A DNA stretch of 64,000 nucleotides from Porphyromonadaceae bacterium UBA7048. GTDB lineage: Bacteria > Bacteroidota > Bacteroidia > Bacteroidales > Muribaculaceae. The DNA is taken from NCBI GenBank assembly GCA_002493945.1, contig DLAL01000015.1, positions 1 through 64,000 on the forward strand, in the 5' to 3' direction. The notes beneath the pieces are model-generated. The model saw only the letters and a program-made list of their open reading frames with translations. It had not been told where the DNA came from and did no database searches. Of the stretch, positions 8,101-16,329 are shown piece by piece. The position numbers and the translations under genes are program-made. Each line of letters opens with the position of its first letter. The first letter of the stretch is position 1.

Positions 8101-9624
8101 CGCAAGCAGACCGCAGAGGAAGTTCAGGCGCAGATGGACGCGGCCACGCCCGGAAACACCCTCTACGGTAACGAGGAAGCCTTGCAGCAGCGGCTTTTCG
8201 AGATTAAGATGAAGTATCTCGCGGAGATGCGCGACGCATATACCCAAGACAGCGAAGAATATCATAATTATGTGGTGCAGATGGAACAGACCGAGGACGC
8301 GGAGCGTCTGCGCCGTCAGAAGTTGTTGGCGCAGCGCGTAGCCGAGTGGCGCAAGCAATACGAGTATCAGGAGGCCGGGAAACGCCTCGGACTTGAAACG
8401 CAGTTGCTCGACGAGGCGTATGCGGCTGAACTTATCTCTTACGAGGATTATCTTCGGGCGCAGCGCGACCTGAAAAGGAAGTATGCCGACGAGTATATGC
8501 CCGAATCCGCCAAGCCCTCGCAGGGATCGACGGCGCGGACGGCCCTTGCCAAGAAACGGGAGATGGATATTGTGGAATCGCTCGAAGCGCAGGGAATAAT
8601 CACCCACGGGGAAGCGGAGGCGGCAAAAGACCGCATCAGCCGCGCATACGAGAAAAAGGCCATAGAGGGCGTGAGGCGGTTAGGCTCCGCGCACACCAAC
8701 CAGTTGCTCGACATTTACGAGGCGTGGAAGAATTTCTTTGACAGCACCGAGGAAGACGGCGGCAACTGGGCGACGCGCCTTGCCGCGCTCGCATCGTCGG
8801 TGTTCGCCGTGATGACTGCCGGTATGCAGCAGTATTCGGAGTATGTAAGGGCTTGCGCAGACCTCGAAACCGCAAAGGTGGAAAAGAAGTACGACCGGGA
8901 AATAGAGCTTGCCGAGGGCAATTCCTACCGCGTCAAGAAAGCGGAGAAGCAGAAAGAAAAGGAACTTGCCAAAATCAAAACGGAGGCGAACCGCAAGATG
9001 TTCGTGATGCAGGTGATTCAGGCGGTGGCGCAGACGGCCACAAACGCCCTGAACGCATACGGCTCCGCCGCAGCTATCCCGGTTATCGGCTATATCCTCG
9101 CGCCCGTCGCGGCGGCTATGGCCGTCGCTGCCGGAGCCTTACAGATCGCAACCATAAAGAAGCAGCAACAGGCATCGGAGGCGCAGGGCTATATGTCGGG
9201 CGGCTTCACTCCCGACGGCAGACCCGACGAAGTGGCCGGTGTGGTACACGCCGGGGAGTGGGTGGCATCGCAGAAGCTCGTGAAGTCGCCACAGACGAGG
9301 CCGCTCATCGAAGCCCTCGACTATGCGCAGCGCAACAACACTATCGGCGCGCTGACCGCCGCCGACGTGTCGCGCTCAATAACCGCCCCTATGGTGCTTG
9401 CCGCGCAGCCCCAGCCCTCGCCGGTGGTGAATGTCAACGTGCCGCCGCAGCCGTCGGCAGGTGCCGACGAAAGGCTGTGCGCAACCCTCGACCGCCTCGA
9501 CGAAAGGCTTAACGAGCCTTTCGTTACCGTCAACACAGTTACGGGCGACCACGGCATACAGCGCGCACAGGAGGAATACGACCGCCTAATGCGAAACCGT
9601 CTGCCTAAATCAAGGAAACAGTAA
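5113..9624 (+). CDS. Phage tail tape measure protein (TP901-type)
   Basis: This 1503-aa protein sets tail length and helps DNA ejection. Residues ~1-140 are coiled coil (Gln/Lys/Ala-rich). Residues ~160-420 match the TP901 core (AEMEETLANTQKYTRMTAAEV, QLNLLAQEGGRLGYNTVQSV, GIGSTAKMTIPEIMAFAATL). Hydrophobic segments follow at about 485-590 (FIIKYRAAILGIITVFAVYY and others). A long charged coiled-coil region spans ~850-1270. A Gly/Ala-rich hydrophobic segment (VIGYILAPVAAAMAVAAGAL) and a GGFTPDGRPDEVAGVVHAGE motif lie near the C-terminus, a common ending in Bacteroidales tape measure proteins. A tail of this type implies a siphophage or myophage. Confidence 0.92.
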   Translation: MANYNTSATVTLSVNGKQAQQMLKRLQNEAATLEKKIAKAATAGDKASMSKLQKELKQTNGLIQQLQSSAKTAEQVLSRMDRATPRELNKALRTLQSQLNGIQRGTAAWDAQIAKIKLLKAEIAKVNAQLAVGQTRWQRFNNWLNNCQTAIMGVVAAITGLVMAGRKAVNTYAEMEETLANTQKYTRMTAAEVLELNEAFKGMDTRLAREQLNLLAQEGGRLGYNTVQSVKEYVEAASIINVALVDLGEGATQTIAKLSNIFGMEQMFGVKDAMLKIGSTVNHLSQNCTAAKPFIVEFAQRMAGIGSTAKMTIPEIMAFAATLDAHGQKVEMSATALQRTIMELFKKPGEMAKKVGLETDTFIETLNRSTAEGVMMFLEALNRLGEDQALAVLSPLFQDLGLDGARVSSVLSNLSSHLDFLKWQLGEASQAFREGTSASNEYAIFNNTAQAAIDKARKRVTELAVELGEKLYPVMRHIYTSSSVFLRVLNQIVTFIIKYRAAILGIITVFAVYYSWLGLVKTAHVAYNVVVKTATALHNAWRIAVVLGRIAVIAFTQGIGAATHAFRLLTAAMSANPFGLILAAVRALVLVIKALCDRTSEYTKKMREAVNTAANFSKELAKEQRQLDELFGRLEACKRGTKEYKEVKDTIISQYGKYLRGLINERNEITDLTAAYRRLAAAARIAAKERAIQGAKDAAQETFDDAFSGLAKKLQEQLIAYGKSYKDAVRITNRVVIDLQTTGTIGQDIVGELEGIKGSLQDKWGWTAHPVNVVNEMIGTHTEYQTAMGEISNIERETNPLAGYSATELRRLIEDFEGHAGRGEGGTIIIGIDAPNPTTKRIAANEVADFLDEARARLSVLESPSADVVSGNPDFSLDDFTPYESEKDRKAREAEERRAAIKTRKEFKQQLNVAKGEWEAGAAQNVSDYSAGLKSWTQFLLDKHNLEVKYFDDRLRIFEANNLQEDEDYQELLKKKAELQAEWLKKNASLSVEESRRKQTAEEVQAQMDAATPGNTLYGNEEALQQRLFEIKMKYLAEMRDAYTQDSEEYHNYVVQMEQTEDAERLRRQKLLAQRVAEWRKQYEYQEAGKRLGLETQLLDEAYAAELISYEDYLRAQRDLKRKYADEYMPESAKPSQGSTARTALAKKREMDIVESLEAQGIITHGEAEAAKDRISRAYEKKAIEGVRRLGSAHTNQLLDIYEAWKNFFDSTEEDGGNWATRLAALASSVFAVMTAGMQQYSEYVRACADLETAKVEKKYDREIELAEGNSYRVKKAEKQKEKELAKIKTEANRKMFVMQVIQAVAQTATNALNAYGSAAAIPVIGYILAPVAAAMAVAAGALQIATIKKQQQASEAQGYMSGGFTPDGRPDEVAGVVHAGEWVASQKLVKSPQTRPLIEALDYAQRNNTIGALTAADVSRSITAPMVLAAQPQPSPVVNVNVPPQPSAGADERLCATLDRLDERLNEPFVTVNTVTGDHGIQRAQEEYDRLMRNRLPKSRKQ

Positions 9625-9666
9625 TCACCCAATCTTCATTCCACATTCCTCAATCCTCTTTATACG

Positions 9667-11454
9667 ATGGAAATAAGAATAAACGGACACGATGCAGTCC
9701 TCAAAACAAGCACCTCTTTCGAGTACATCGCCGAAAACCGTATGTTCAGCGGTTCGGACGGCTACACGTTGAGCATCACATTTCCGCTGAAAGACTGCCC
9801 GGAGAATATCGCAATTTTCGGCAACATCAACCGTGCGGACGTTATCGCCCGTAAGGTCATTTTCGAGTGCGAAATACGCCACGGCAAGTTTTTCAAGTTC
9901 GGCTCTATGACGGTTAACGAAATCAACGCCTCGGAGGTCAAATGCCAGTTCCTCGAAGGGCGCAGCGAGCGCAATTTCTCGCAGACCTTCGACGATATTT
10001 ATATCAACGAGCTTGACTTGGGTTCGTGGCCGTCGGGCAAGCCCGACCCGGCAAAGGCGTGGCAACCGCTCTATTATCCCGATGCCGTTGCCCTGCCGTG
10101 GGTAAACGACTATTCGGGCAATATTCAGAATCTCGCCGAGTATACCGTGGACGATGCCTCGCAGAACAGGGGGCATTACTCGTGGCACGCCGACACTTGG
10201 GGGCTGTCGTGGCAGCCTTACCTTATCTTCATCGTCAGGAAAATATGCGAGGCCGTCGGATATTCCGTTGACCTTACGCGGTGGGAGCAGTCGGAGGAAC
10301 ACCGGTGGCTCCTTGTGTGCAACTGCCTACCTGCCGCGTGGTACACGCCGCAATTCGCCCGTGCGCTGCCGCACTGGTCTGTCGCGGAGTTCTTCGAGAA
10401 ACTGGAGCTTTTCTTGGGGGCGGAGTTCGAGATAAATCACCGCGCCAAGACGGTGGACTTCGCTTTCACACACGAAGTCATGGACGCTTCGGGTACGGTG
10501 GAACTGCGCGACGTGCTTTCCGAACACTCCACGGAGGTAGCCGTGGAGGACGCGCAGTGCGAGTATGCAGAGGCTAAGAATCTCGTCTACAAGGAGTGCG
10601 ACCACGCCGTTTGGAAATACTACTCTTGCGACTGGTTCATCAAGGCGTGGAAAGACCGTGCTGTTGTCTATGAATCGCTGAACGAGCTTTTGGCAGCCAA
10701 CAGAGGGTGGCGTACTTGGGACGGCCAACACCACCGCAACAGTCAGATCGACCGGCTACTTTATGCCAAAGACGCGGACGCCTATTTTGTTATCCGCGCT
10801 GTCAGTCGCACCCCTTATTTCAACGGATTGAGGCTACGCTTCAACTACAAATGTGTGTTACAGCCCGTGAATCTTTTCGGAGGCCGTATCGTGGACGAGA
10901 GCGAGGACGCAGACCAAATCGAAATCGAGTTTGTTCCGGCGCGTATCGACTACACGGAGGAAAAGTGCGGGCGGTGCCTGTTCCTTTCTTTCTCCGGCTA
11001 CGACGAGGACAACGGCACAGGGGAGGACGAAAGCAGCTATCCTTTTATGCAGACCTATTCGATACAGAGCATCGAGGCCGGGGAAAAAGAGAAGAAAGCC
11101 GAGTATTACGACCGTATTTATGTCGGCTTTTGGGATGGCGCGCAGAACACTCGCGGCAAGCTCCCTTATCCGCAAGTGGAGGATATAGAAATAATGGAAG
11201 ACTGGAGTAACTTTCAGTATCTCCATTTCAATATGCGCCTCAATAACCACCAACTCAACAGCCGCCGGATTGTGCATCACATTGACACAGCAAAGAAAAC
11301 TACCTTTAAGTTCATTGCCGACGCTATCCCGAATGTCAGGAGCGTTTTCGTCATACACGGCAAGAAATACATCTGCGAAAAAATAACCGCGACCTTCTTC
11401 GAACAAGGAATGTCGCAGTTACTCAAAGGCGTTTTCTATCCTATTACCGAGTAG
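9667..11454 (+). CDS. Phage tail protein (distal tail/baseplate hub candidate)
   Basis: The 595-aa protein starts 42 nt after the tape measure gene, the usual place of the distal tail or baseplate hub protein. The N-terminal ~120 residues are beta-rich (EIRINGHDAVLKTSTSFEYI, GYTLSITFPLKDCPENIAIF), resembling a Dit-like sheet domain. The middle is acidic and aromatic, and there is no signal peptide or TM. It is the last recognisable phage gene, and a strong terminator follows 46 nt later. No catalytic motif is seen. The product is inferred from position and general character. Confidence 0.6.
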   Translation: MEIRINGHDAVLKTSTSFEYIAENRMFSGSDGYTLSITFPLKDCPENIAIFGNINRADVIARKVIFECEIRHGKFFKFGSMTVNEINASEVKCQFLEGRSERNFSQTFDDIYINELDLGSWPSGKPDPAKAWQPLYYPDAVALPWVNDYSGNIQNLAEYTVDDASQNRGHYSWHADTWGLSWQPYLIFIVRKICEAVGYSVDLTRWEQSEEHRWLLVCNCLPAAWYTPQFARALPHWSVAEFFEKLELFLGAEFEINHRAKTVDFAFTHEVMDASGTVELRDVLSEHSTEVAVEDAQCEYAEAKNLVYKECDHAVWKYYSCDWFIKAWKDRAVVYESLNELLAANRGWRTWDGQHHRNSQIDRLLYAKDADAYFVIRAVSRTPYFNGLRLRFNYKCVLQPVNLFGGRIVDESEDADQIEIEFVPARIDYTEEKCGRCLFLSFSGYDEDNGTGEDESSYPFMQTYSIQSIEAGEKEKKAEYYDRIYVGFWDGAQNTRGKLPYPQVEDIEIMEDWSNFQYLHFNMRLNNHQLNSRRIVHHIDTAKKTTFKFIADAIPNVRSVFVIHGKKYICEKITATFFEQGMSQLLKGVFYPITE

Positions 11455-11461
11455 AGGAAAC

Positions 11462-11476
11462 TGTTACCCGGTAACA
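11462..11476. repeat. 15-bp odd palindrome after the last phage gene
   Basis: TGTTACC-C-GGTAACA is a perfect dyad 7 nt after the stop codon. It could be an operator or a recombinase half-site pair at the phage right end. No second copy was noticed in the window. Confidence 0.4.
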
Positions 11477-11500
11477 AATCTCCACCCTGCGGAGTAACAA

Positions 11501-11526
11501 AAAAAGAGGTCAGGCGACCTCTTTTT
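11501..11526. terminator. Bidirectional intrinsic terminator at the phage right end
   Basis: A perfect 11-bp stem (AAAAAGAGGTC 11501-11511, GACCTCTTTTT 11516-11526) with a 4-nt loop has A-tract and T-tract arms. It ends the tail transcript. Confidence 0.85.
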
Positions 11527-11965
11527 GATTTTGTTATTTTAATTGGTTCTTTCTTGGCTCTCGTTTTCGCCTAAATCGTTTGTACTCTTTTGAAATCAAG
11601 CAGGTAACATCATAAGAGAAAATCCAACGCAGAAGCCCACGCTTGTATATGCAATCAATGCGTCAGACGATATTTCTCACGAAACATCATGCTGACAGCA
11701 GAATATTACATATCCACGGGCATCTACCGTTGCTCAACCCTTGACAGAGAATGAAATTTTGCGAGAATTTCTAACAATCAAGAATCAGCGCGGATAAACG
11801 CTTTCATAAGTATGCCATACATCCCGCCGCTCAAACCCCAGACCGGGGCTTCTGCAAAACGGTCTGCGCCACAAAGGTATAAATAATTTTTGAATTAATA
11901 TTCAATTATGTAGAAAAATATATCTTTCTTTTTTGGATAGTCTCAACCCTCCTCCAACCCCACAA
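11527..11965. other. Gene-free stretch at probable phage-host junction
   Basis: No credible ORF or tRNA is seen. It is AT-richer than the phage genes and contains small dyads (CCCCAGACCGGGG at 11840-11852 and AGACCG/CGGTCT around it). The attachment site probably lies here, since phage genes stop at 11.45 kb and a housekeeping gene starts at 12.03 kb, but no att repeat could be defined because the left border is outside the window. Confidence 0.4.
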
Positions 11966-12008
11966 CAAAAGCCTCCGGCGTCCCTCTTTACGGAGACCAC
12001 CGGAGGCT
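11966..12008 (-). terminator. Terminator of gdhA
   Basis: AGCCTCCGG (11970-11978) pairs with CCGGAGGCT (12000-12008). Read on the minus strand the hairpin is followed by TTTTG. It lies 24 nt past the gdhA stop. Confidence 0.75.
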
Positions 12009-12032
12009 TCGTTGTTTTGTTTAGTAATAGTA

Positions 12033-13373
12033 TCACAGCACGCCCTGGGCCATCATGGCGTCGGCTACTTTGATGAAGCCGGCGACATTGGCGCCGCGGA
12101 CATAGTTGACGTAGGTGTCTGACTCGCGGCCGTAGCGCACGCACTGGGCGTGGATATTGGCCATGATGTCGCGGAGCTTGGCATCGACTTCCTCGGCCGA
12201 CCACGAGAGTTTCTGCGAGTTCTGAGCCATCTCAAGGCCCGACGTGGCCACACCGCCGGCATTGGCCGCCTTGCCGGGCGCATAGAGAATCCTGGCGTCG
12301 AGGAACTTGTGGACGGCTTCGGCGGTCGATGGCATGTTGGCGCCTTCGCTCACCGCGAAGCAGCCGCCGGCAAGGAGTGCGTCGGCATCGTCGCCGTCAA
12401 GCTCGTTCTGTGTGGCCGAGGGCATGGCTATGTCGCACTGCACAAGGCGCCAGGGACGGCAGCCGTCGTGATACTCGATGTGGGGGAACTGCTCGTGAAC
12501 CTCGCTGATGCGTCCGCGCATGATGTTCTTGAGTTCGAAGATATAGTCGAATTCCTCCTGGGTGAGGCCGTCACGCGCTATGATGGTGCCGTTGGAGTCG
12601 CTCATCGACACAACCTTGGCGCCGAGCTGGAGGAGTTTCTGAACGGTGTAGGTGGCCACGTTGCCCGAGCCTGACACGGCCACGCGCTTGCCTGCGATGT
12701 CGATGCCCTTGGTGGCGAGCATATTGAGCAGGAAGTAGCAGTTGCCGTAGCCCGTGGCCTCGGGACGCATGAGCGAGCCGCCGAAGCTGATGCCCTTGCC
12801 TGTGAATGTGCCCGTAAATTCGCGGGCCATCTTCTTGTAGAAGCCGTACATATATCCCACCTCACGGGCGCCTACGCCTATATCGCCGGCCGGGACGTCG
12901 GTGTCCGCACCGATCTGGCGCCACAGTTCGGCGATGAAGGCCTGGCAGAAGCGCATCACCTCCATGTTGCTCTTGCCGCGCGGCGAGAAGTCGGAGCCGC
13001 CTTTGGCGCCGCCCATGGCGAGGGTGGTCAGAGAGTTCTTGAAAGTCTGCTCGAAAGCAAGGAATTTGAGGATGGAGAGGTTGACGGACGAATGGAAGCG
13101 GATGCCGCCCTTATACGGGCCGATGGCGTTGTTGTGCTGCACGCGGTAGCCCATGTTGTTCTGCACGCGTCCTTTATCATCGACCCACGACACACGGAAT
13201 GAGAAAATGCGGTCGGGGATGCAGAGGCGTTCAATCAGATTGATACGCTCGTACTCGGGGTGTCGGTTATACTCGTCTTCGATTGTGGAAAGGACTTCCT
13301 CGACGGCCTGATGATACTCGGGTTCGTTGGGGAATCGGCGCTTCAAGTCCGCCAGAACTTCGTTTGTTTTCAT
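12033..13373 (-). CDS. gdhA: Glutamate dehydrogenase, NADP-type
   Basis: The 446-aa enzyme catalyses reductive amination of 2-oxoglutarate to glutamate, the main ammonia-assimilating reaction in Bacteroidales. Family blocks are complete: GPYKGGIRFH, the catalytic-lysine motif GGAKGGSDFSPRGKS, DVPAGDIGVGAREVGYMYG, and Rossmann motif GSGNVATYTVQKL followed by SDSNGTI. That segment matches E. coli-type NADP-dependent GdhA better than NAD-linked enzymes. A second paralogue lies at 36.6 kb. It has its own promoter and terminator and stands alone. Length is normal. Cofactor assignment is inferred from the residues after the second Rossmann strand. Confidence 0.93.
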   Translation of the reverse strand: MKTNEVLADLKRRFPNEPEYHQAVEEVLSTIEDEYNRHPEYERINLIERLCIPDRIFSFRVSWVDDKGRVQNNMGYRVQHNNAIGPYKGGIRFHSSVNLSILKFLAFEQTFKNSLTTLAMGGAKGGSDFSPRGKSNMEVMRFCQAFIAELWRQIGADTDVPAGDIGVGAREVGYMYGFYKKMAREFTGTFTGKGISFGGSLMRPEATGYGNCYFLLNMLATKGIDIAGKRVAVSGSGNVATYTVQKLLQLGAKVVSMSDSNGTIIARDGLTQEEFDYIFELKNIMRGRISEVHEQFPHIEYHDGCRPWRLVQCDIAMPSATQNELDGDDADALLAGGCFAVSEGANMPSTAEAVHKFLDARILYAPGKAANAGGVATSGLEMAQNSQKLSWSAEEVDAKLRDIMANIHAQCVRYGRESDTYVNYVRGANVAGFIKVADAMMAQGVL

Positions 13374-13405
13374 CCTTAAAAAATGTGTTTATTGGAAATG
13401 ACGCG

Positions 13406-13436
13406 CAAAATTACACATTTTATCCGACATTACAAA
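13406..13436 (-). promoter_or_regulatory. gdhA promoter
   Basis: On the minus strand, -33 TTTG (13433-13436) and -7 TAATTTTG (13406-13413) are separated by exactly 19 bp, the Bacteroidales consensus. The ATG lies about 33 nt downstream. Confidence 0.8.
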
Positions 13437-13626
13437 CTTTTTGGCGGTCGATATGACATTAGGACGACATTATTCACATTACAGCAAAATTTGAATTGTG
13501 AATGCAACGCGTTCACTTTCGGATATTCGGCTAAACCACATTCCAAAAAAATTTCGTGAGACGATGCAAGATTTCGGCTCCTTCCGGATTTAATATAGCA
13601 AAACAACCAATCAACCACACCTAAAT

Positions 13627-14367
13627 ATGAAAAAAAACCACATTTTGCTCACAGCACTTGGTCTCGGAGCTATCATGTCGCTGCAGTCATGCATCAACGA
13701 CGATGACGACGACCGCAGCCTCCTCTATCAGCCTACGGCAATCGTGACAGTGTGCCCCGAAACCGACGGCAGCTTCATAATGCAGCTCGATGACGACACG
13801 CGTCTCATCCCCTCAAACGTAAAGACCTCACCCTACGGCAACAAGGAAGTCAGGGCTCTTGTGAACTACATCGAAGACGACACACAGGACGCCACCGAAA
13901 ATCTGCGCTACGTACGCGTGAACTGGATTGACAGCATCCGTACCAAACTGCCCGTGCCAACCTTAGGCGAACTTGACGAAGAACACTTCGGCAACGACCC
14001 TCTGGAAATCATACAGGACTGGGTGACCGTGGCCGAAGACGGCTATCTGACGCTCCGCATCCGCACCCTCTGGGGCATAGTCGATACCCCTCACACCATC
14101 AGCCTTATAGCCGGCACAAATCCCGACGACCCCTACGAGCTTGAACTCCGCCACGACGCACACGGCGATACCGACGGCGCATGGGGCGACGCACTCATAG
14201 CATTCAACCTCAACGGCCTGCCACGCACCGACCTGAATAAGGAAAAGATAACCCTCAGATGGAATTCGTTCTCAGGCGAAAAGACGGCGTTCTTCGACAT
14301 CAGGATGCGTCCTGTCAATCCGATGGTAAATCCGCTCACTGTGCAATATTCCGGAAGCGTGGAATAG
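13627..14367 (+). CDS. NigD-like lipoprotein
   Basis: The 246-aa protein has a lipoprotein signal (SLQSC, Cys at ~22) followed by an Asp-rich stretch (NDDDDDR) typical of surface-exported Bacteroidales lipoproteins. The rest is a beta-rich domain resembling the NigD family (PF12667 type: N-terminal OB-like and C-terminal beta-sandwich halves). NigD genes are often linked to ECF sigma/anti-sigma pairs, and here an ECF sigma gene follows 105 nt later. Biochemical function is not established. Start is the ATG at 13627 opening the signal peptide. Confidence 0.75.
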   Translation: MKKNHILLTALGLGAIMSLQSCINDDDDDRSLLYQPTAIVTVCPETDGSFIMQLDDDTRLIPSNVKTSPYGNKEVRALVNYIEDDTQDATENLRYVRVNWIDSIRTKLPVPTLGELDEEHFGNDPLEIIQDWVTVAEDGYLTLRIRTLWGIVDTPHTISLIAGTNPDDPYELELRHDAHGDTDGAWGDALIAFNLNGLPRTDLNKEKITLRWNSFSGEKTAFFDIRMRPVNPMVNPLTVQYSGSVE

Positions 14368-14472
14368 CACAGAAATGAGTTAGTCCGAATCCCGGACACG
14401 AAAACCGGGCTCCTCTACGTTAGCTATAAAAAACAAGATTTCTCCGAATCTTCAGGCAAACATCACTACCAA

Positions 14473-15024
14473 GTGCTATCCGCCACGGCCGATAACGAGC
14501 AGCAACTCATAGCCCTTGTAAGGAAGGGCGAGCCGACGGCTCTGAGAACGGTATACTCCGCCTATATCCGTTATCTCACAGCCGTCTGCTGTCGTTACAT
14601 AGGCAATAACGAGGATGTGCGCGATGTGCTGCAGGACAGTTTTCTGAAGATATTCTCCGAAATAGCGTCATTCGAATACCGCGGAAAAGGCTCGCTGAAA
14701 GCATGGCTGACAAAAATCACAGTCAACGAGTCTCTGAAATTCCTTCAGCGAAGCAAGCGTATCAAATTCGTGGAAATATCCGAACAGATTCACGAACTCT
14801 CTGAGCCTGAGCCCGACATCGACAGCCTGCCGGCACAGACTCTCTTCGAGCTGATCCGCTCTCTGCCCGACGGCTACCGCACGATATTCAATCTGTACGT
14901 CATCGAAAACCGAAGCCACAAAGAAATCGCCGCGCTGCTCAACATCAAGGAGAGCACCTCGGCCTCACAATTACACAGAGCCAAATCACTGCTGGCCTCA
15001 AGAATAAAACAATACAACAACTGA
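14473..15024 (+). CDS. ECF-type RNA polymerase sigma factor (Das-like)
   Basis: The 183-aa protein is a sigma-70 family ECF factor. Region 2 is at ~25-95 (YLTAVCCRYIGNNEDVRDVLQDSFLKIF, then GKGSLKAWLTKITVN). Region 4 is at ~125-180, with a helix-turn-helix (NRSHKEIAALLNIKESTSASQLHRAKS). The only upstream in-frame start is GTG at 14473. The next gene, a trans-envelope protein with a cytoplasmic N-terminal segment, begins 12 nt later and is its likely anti-sigma factor. The trio NigD-like / ECF / dual-membrane protein matches the layout described for the Das/Dma vesiculation regulators of Bacteroides thetaiotaomicron. Confidence 0.85.
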   Translation: MLSATADNEQQLIALVRKGEPTALRTVYSAYIRYLTAVCCRYIGNNEDVRDVLQDSFLKIFSEIASFEYRGKGSLKAWLTKITVNESLKFLQRSKRIKFVEISEQIHELSEPEPDIDSLPAQTLFELIRSLPDGYRTIFNLYVIENRSHKEIAALLNIKESTSASQLHRAKSLLASRIKQYNN

Positions 15025-15035
15025 TACCACCCGTC

Positions 15036-16328
15036 ATGATGAACGAAGACTGGCTGAATAAAGTACGCGACCGTATGACCGACTACGAAACCGACGAGCC
15101 GGAGAATCTGTGGGCATCCATCGAATCGAAGACGGGCACCCAAGTCCCGCCATCCACGGGAGCGAAGCGCCGTACGCTGCTCCTGAAGGCGCGACTGCGG
15201 ACTATTGCTGCCGCAGCCATGCTGGTCATGGCTGTCGCCGCCGGCATCTATATGCTGATGAGTACCCCCGGCCTGACTGATACGCCTGTGTCGCTCGCCG
15301 TCAGCGACGACATGGTCACTGAGCCGCAAGAGACCGTCAGCCCGCTTATGGCGGACGCACGGATGACAGTAACATCAGAGCCTTACACCGGAAATATCCG
15401 CCGCACCGAACGCTCCAAGGATGCGGCTCATAAAGAAATACCGGCCGATGACACGGAAAACGTGCCGGATGAGCCCTCCCGAACCGAGCCGGAAACCGAG
15501 CCGGAAACCGGGACGGACGCATCCCTCCGGACGGTCCCGGAGACCACCGAAGAGTCCGCAACGGCCGGCGCCCGGACCGATGTGCACCGCCGGTCTGACT
15601 TCACGCACGACATAGCACCGCTTCGACACAGCTCTGCCCGAGAACACCGTATGTCAGTATCGGTATTCAGTTCGGGAGGAACAGGCTCCATGCAGAACTC
15701 CAACCGGAAGAGCCCGGCGTTTGTTAACACTACAGGTCCGGACAATTCCAACTGGGCCGACAGTCCTAAGCTCGGCATACTTGTATTCAATCAGGGTAAA
15801 GACGTAAGCACCGATATCAGGCACCGCCTCCCCATACGCGCCGGAGTGTCGTTCGCGTACGGTCTGACCGACAGGCTCGGACTCGAGAGCGGTCTGACGT
15901 ACACCGGGCTCACCTCTGACATAAGAGAGGGAAGCGAGAGCCACTACTGCGCCGGCGTGCAGAAACTGCACTATATAGGCGTGCCGCTCAACGTCAAGTA
16001 CCGTCTGATATCATGGCGCATGCTCGACCTCTACGGTTCGGCCGGAGCCTTAGCCGAAAAGTGTGTGTCGGCGCGAGTTGACACAGACTACATCCTCGAC
16101 GGTCGCAAGACGGCTTCGGACACCGAGAGCCTGTCGGAGCATCCGCTCCAGTGGTCGGTCAACGCGTCGCTTGGCGTGCAGTGCCGCCTCATAAGCGCAC
16201 TGAGCCTCTACGTCGAGCCGGGCGTCAGCTACTATTTTGACGACGGTTCGTCGCTGAACACCATATACAAGGACAAGCCCGTGAACTTCAACCTCAATTT
16301 AGGTCTGCGATTTACATTCGGCAAATAA
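15036..16328 (+). CDS. Dual membrane-spanning anti-sigma factor (Dma-like)
   Basis: The 430-aa protein has a soluble N-terminus (~1-50, NEDWLNKVRDRMTDYETDEP) fit to bind the adjacent sigma factor. One inner-membrane helix follows at ~54-76 (TIAAAAMLVMAVAAGIYMLM). A low-complexity Glu/Pro/Thr/Arg linker runs ~90-240, long enough to cross the periplasm. A C-terminal outer-membrane beta-barrel of the PorT/OMP_b-brl type begins at ~265 (RAGVSFAYGLTDRLGLESGL) and ends in FNLNLGLRFTFGK. This is the architecture of the Dma family, which in B. thetaiotaomicron controls vesicle formation through an ECF21 sigma factor. It is co-transcribed with the sigma gene (11 nt gap). Confidence 0.8.
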   Translation: MMNEDWLNKVRDRMTDYETDEPENLWASIESKTGTQVPPSTGAKRRTLLLKARLRTIAAAAMLVMAVAAGIYMLMSTPGLTDTPVSLAVSDDMVTEPQETVSPLMADARMTVTSEPYTGNIRRTERSKDAAHKEIPADDTENVPDEPSRTEPETEPETGTDASLRTVPETTEESATAGARTDVHRRSDFTHDIAPLRHSSAREHRMSVSVFSSGGTGSMQNSNRKSPAFVNTTGPDNSNWADSPKLGILVFNQGKDVSTDIRHRLPIRAGVSFAYGLTDRLGLESGLTYTGLTSDIREGSESHYCAGVQKLHYIGVPLNVKYRLISWRMLDLYGSAGALAEKCVSARVDTDYILDGRKTASDTESLSEHPLQWSVNASLGVQCRLISALSLYVEPGVSYYFDDGSSLNTIYKDKPVNFNLNLGLRFTFGK

Positions 16329-16329
16329 A

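Noticed and set aside
11455..12030. tRNA-type attachment site for the prophage
   Set aside because: No tRNA arms or T-loop consensus were found in this stretch; att remains undefined.
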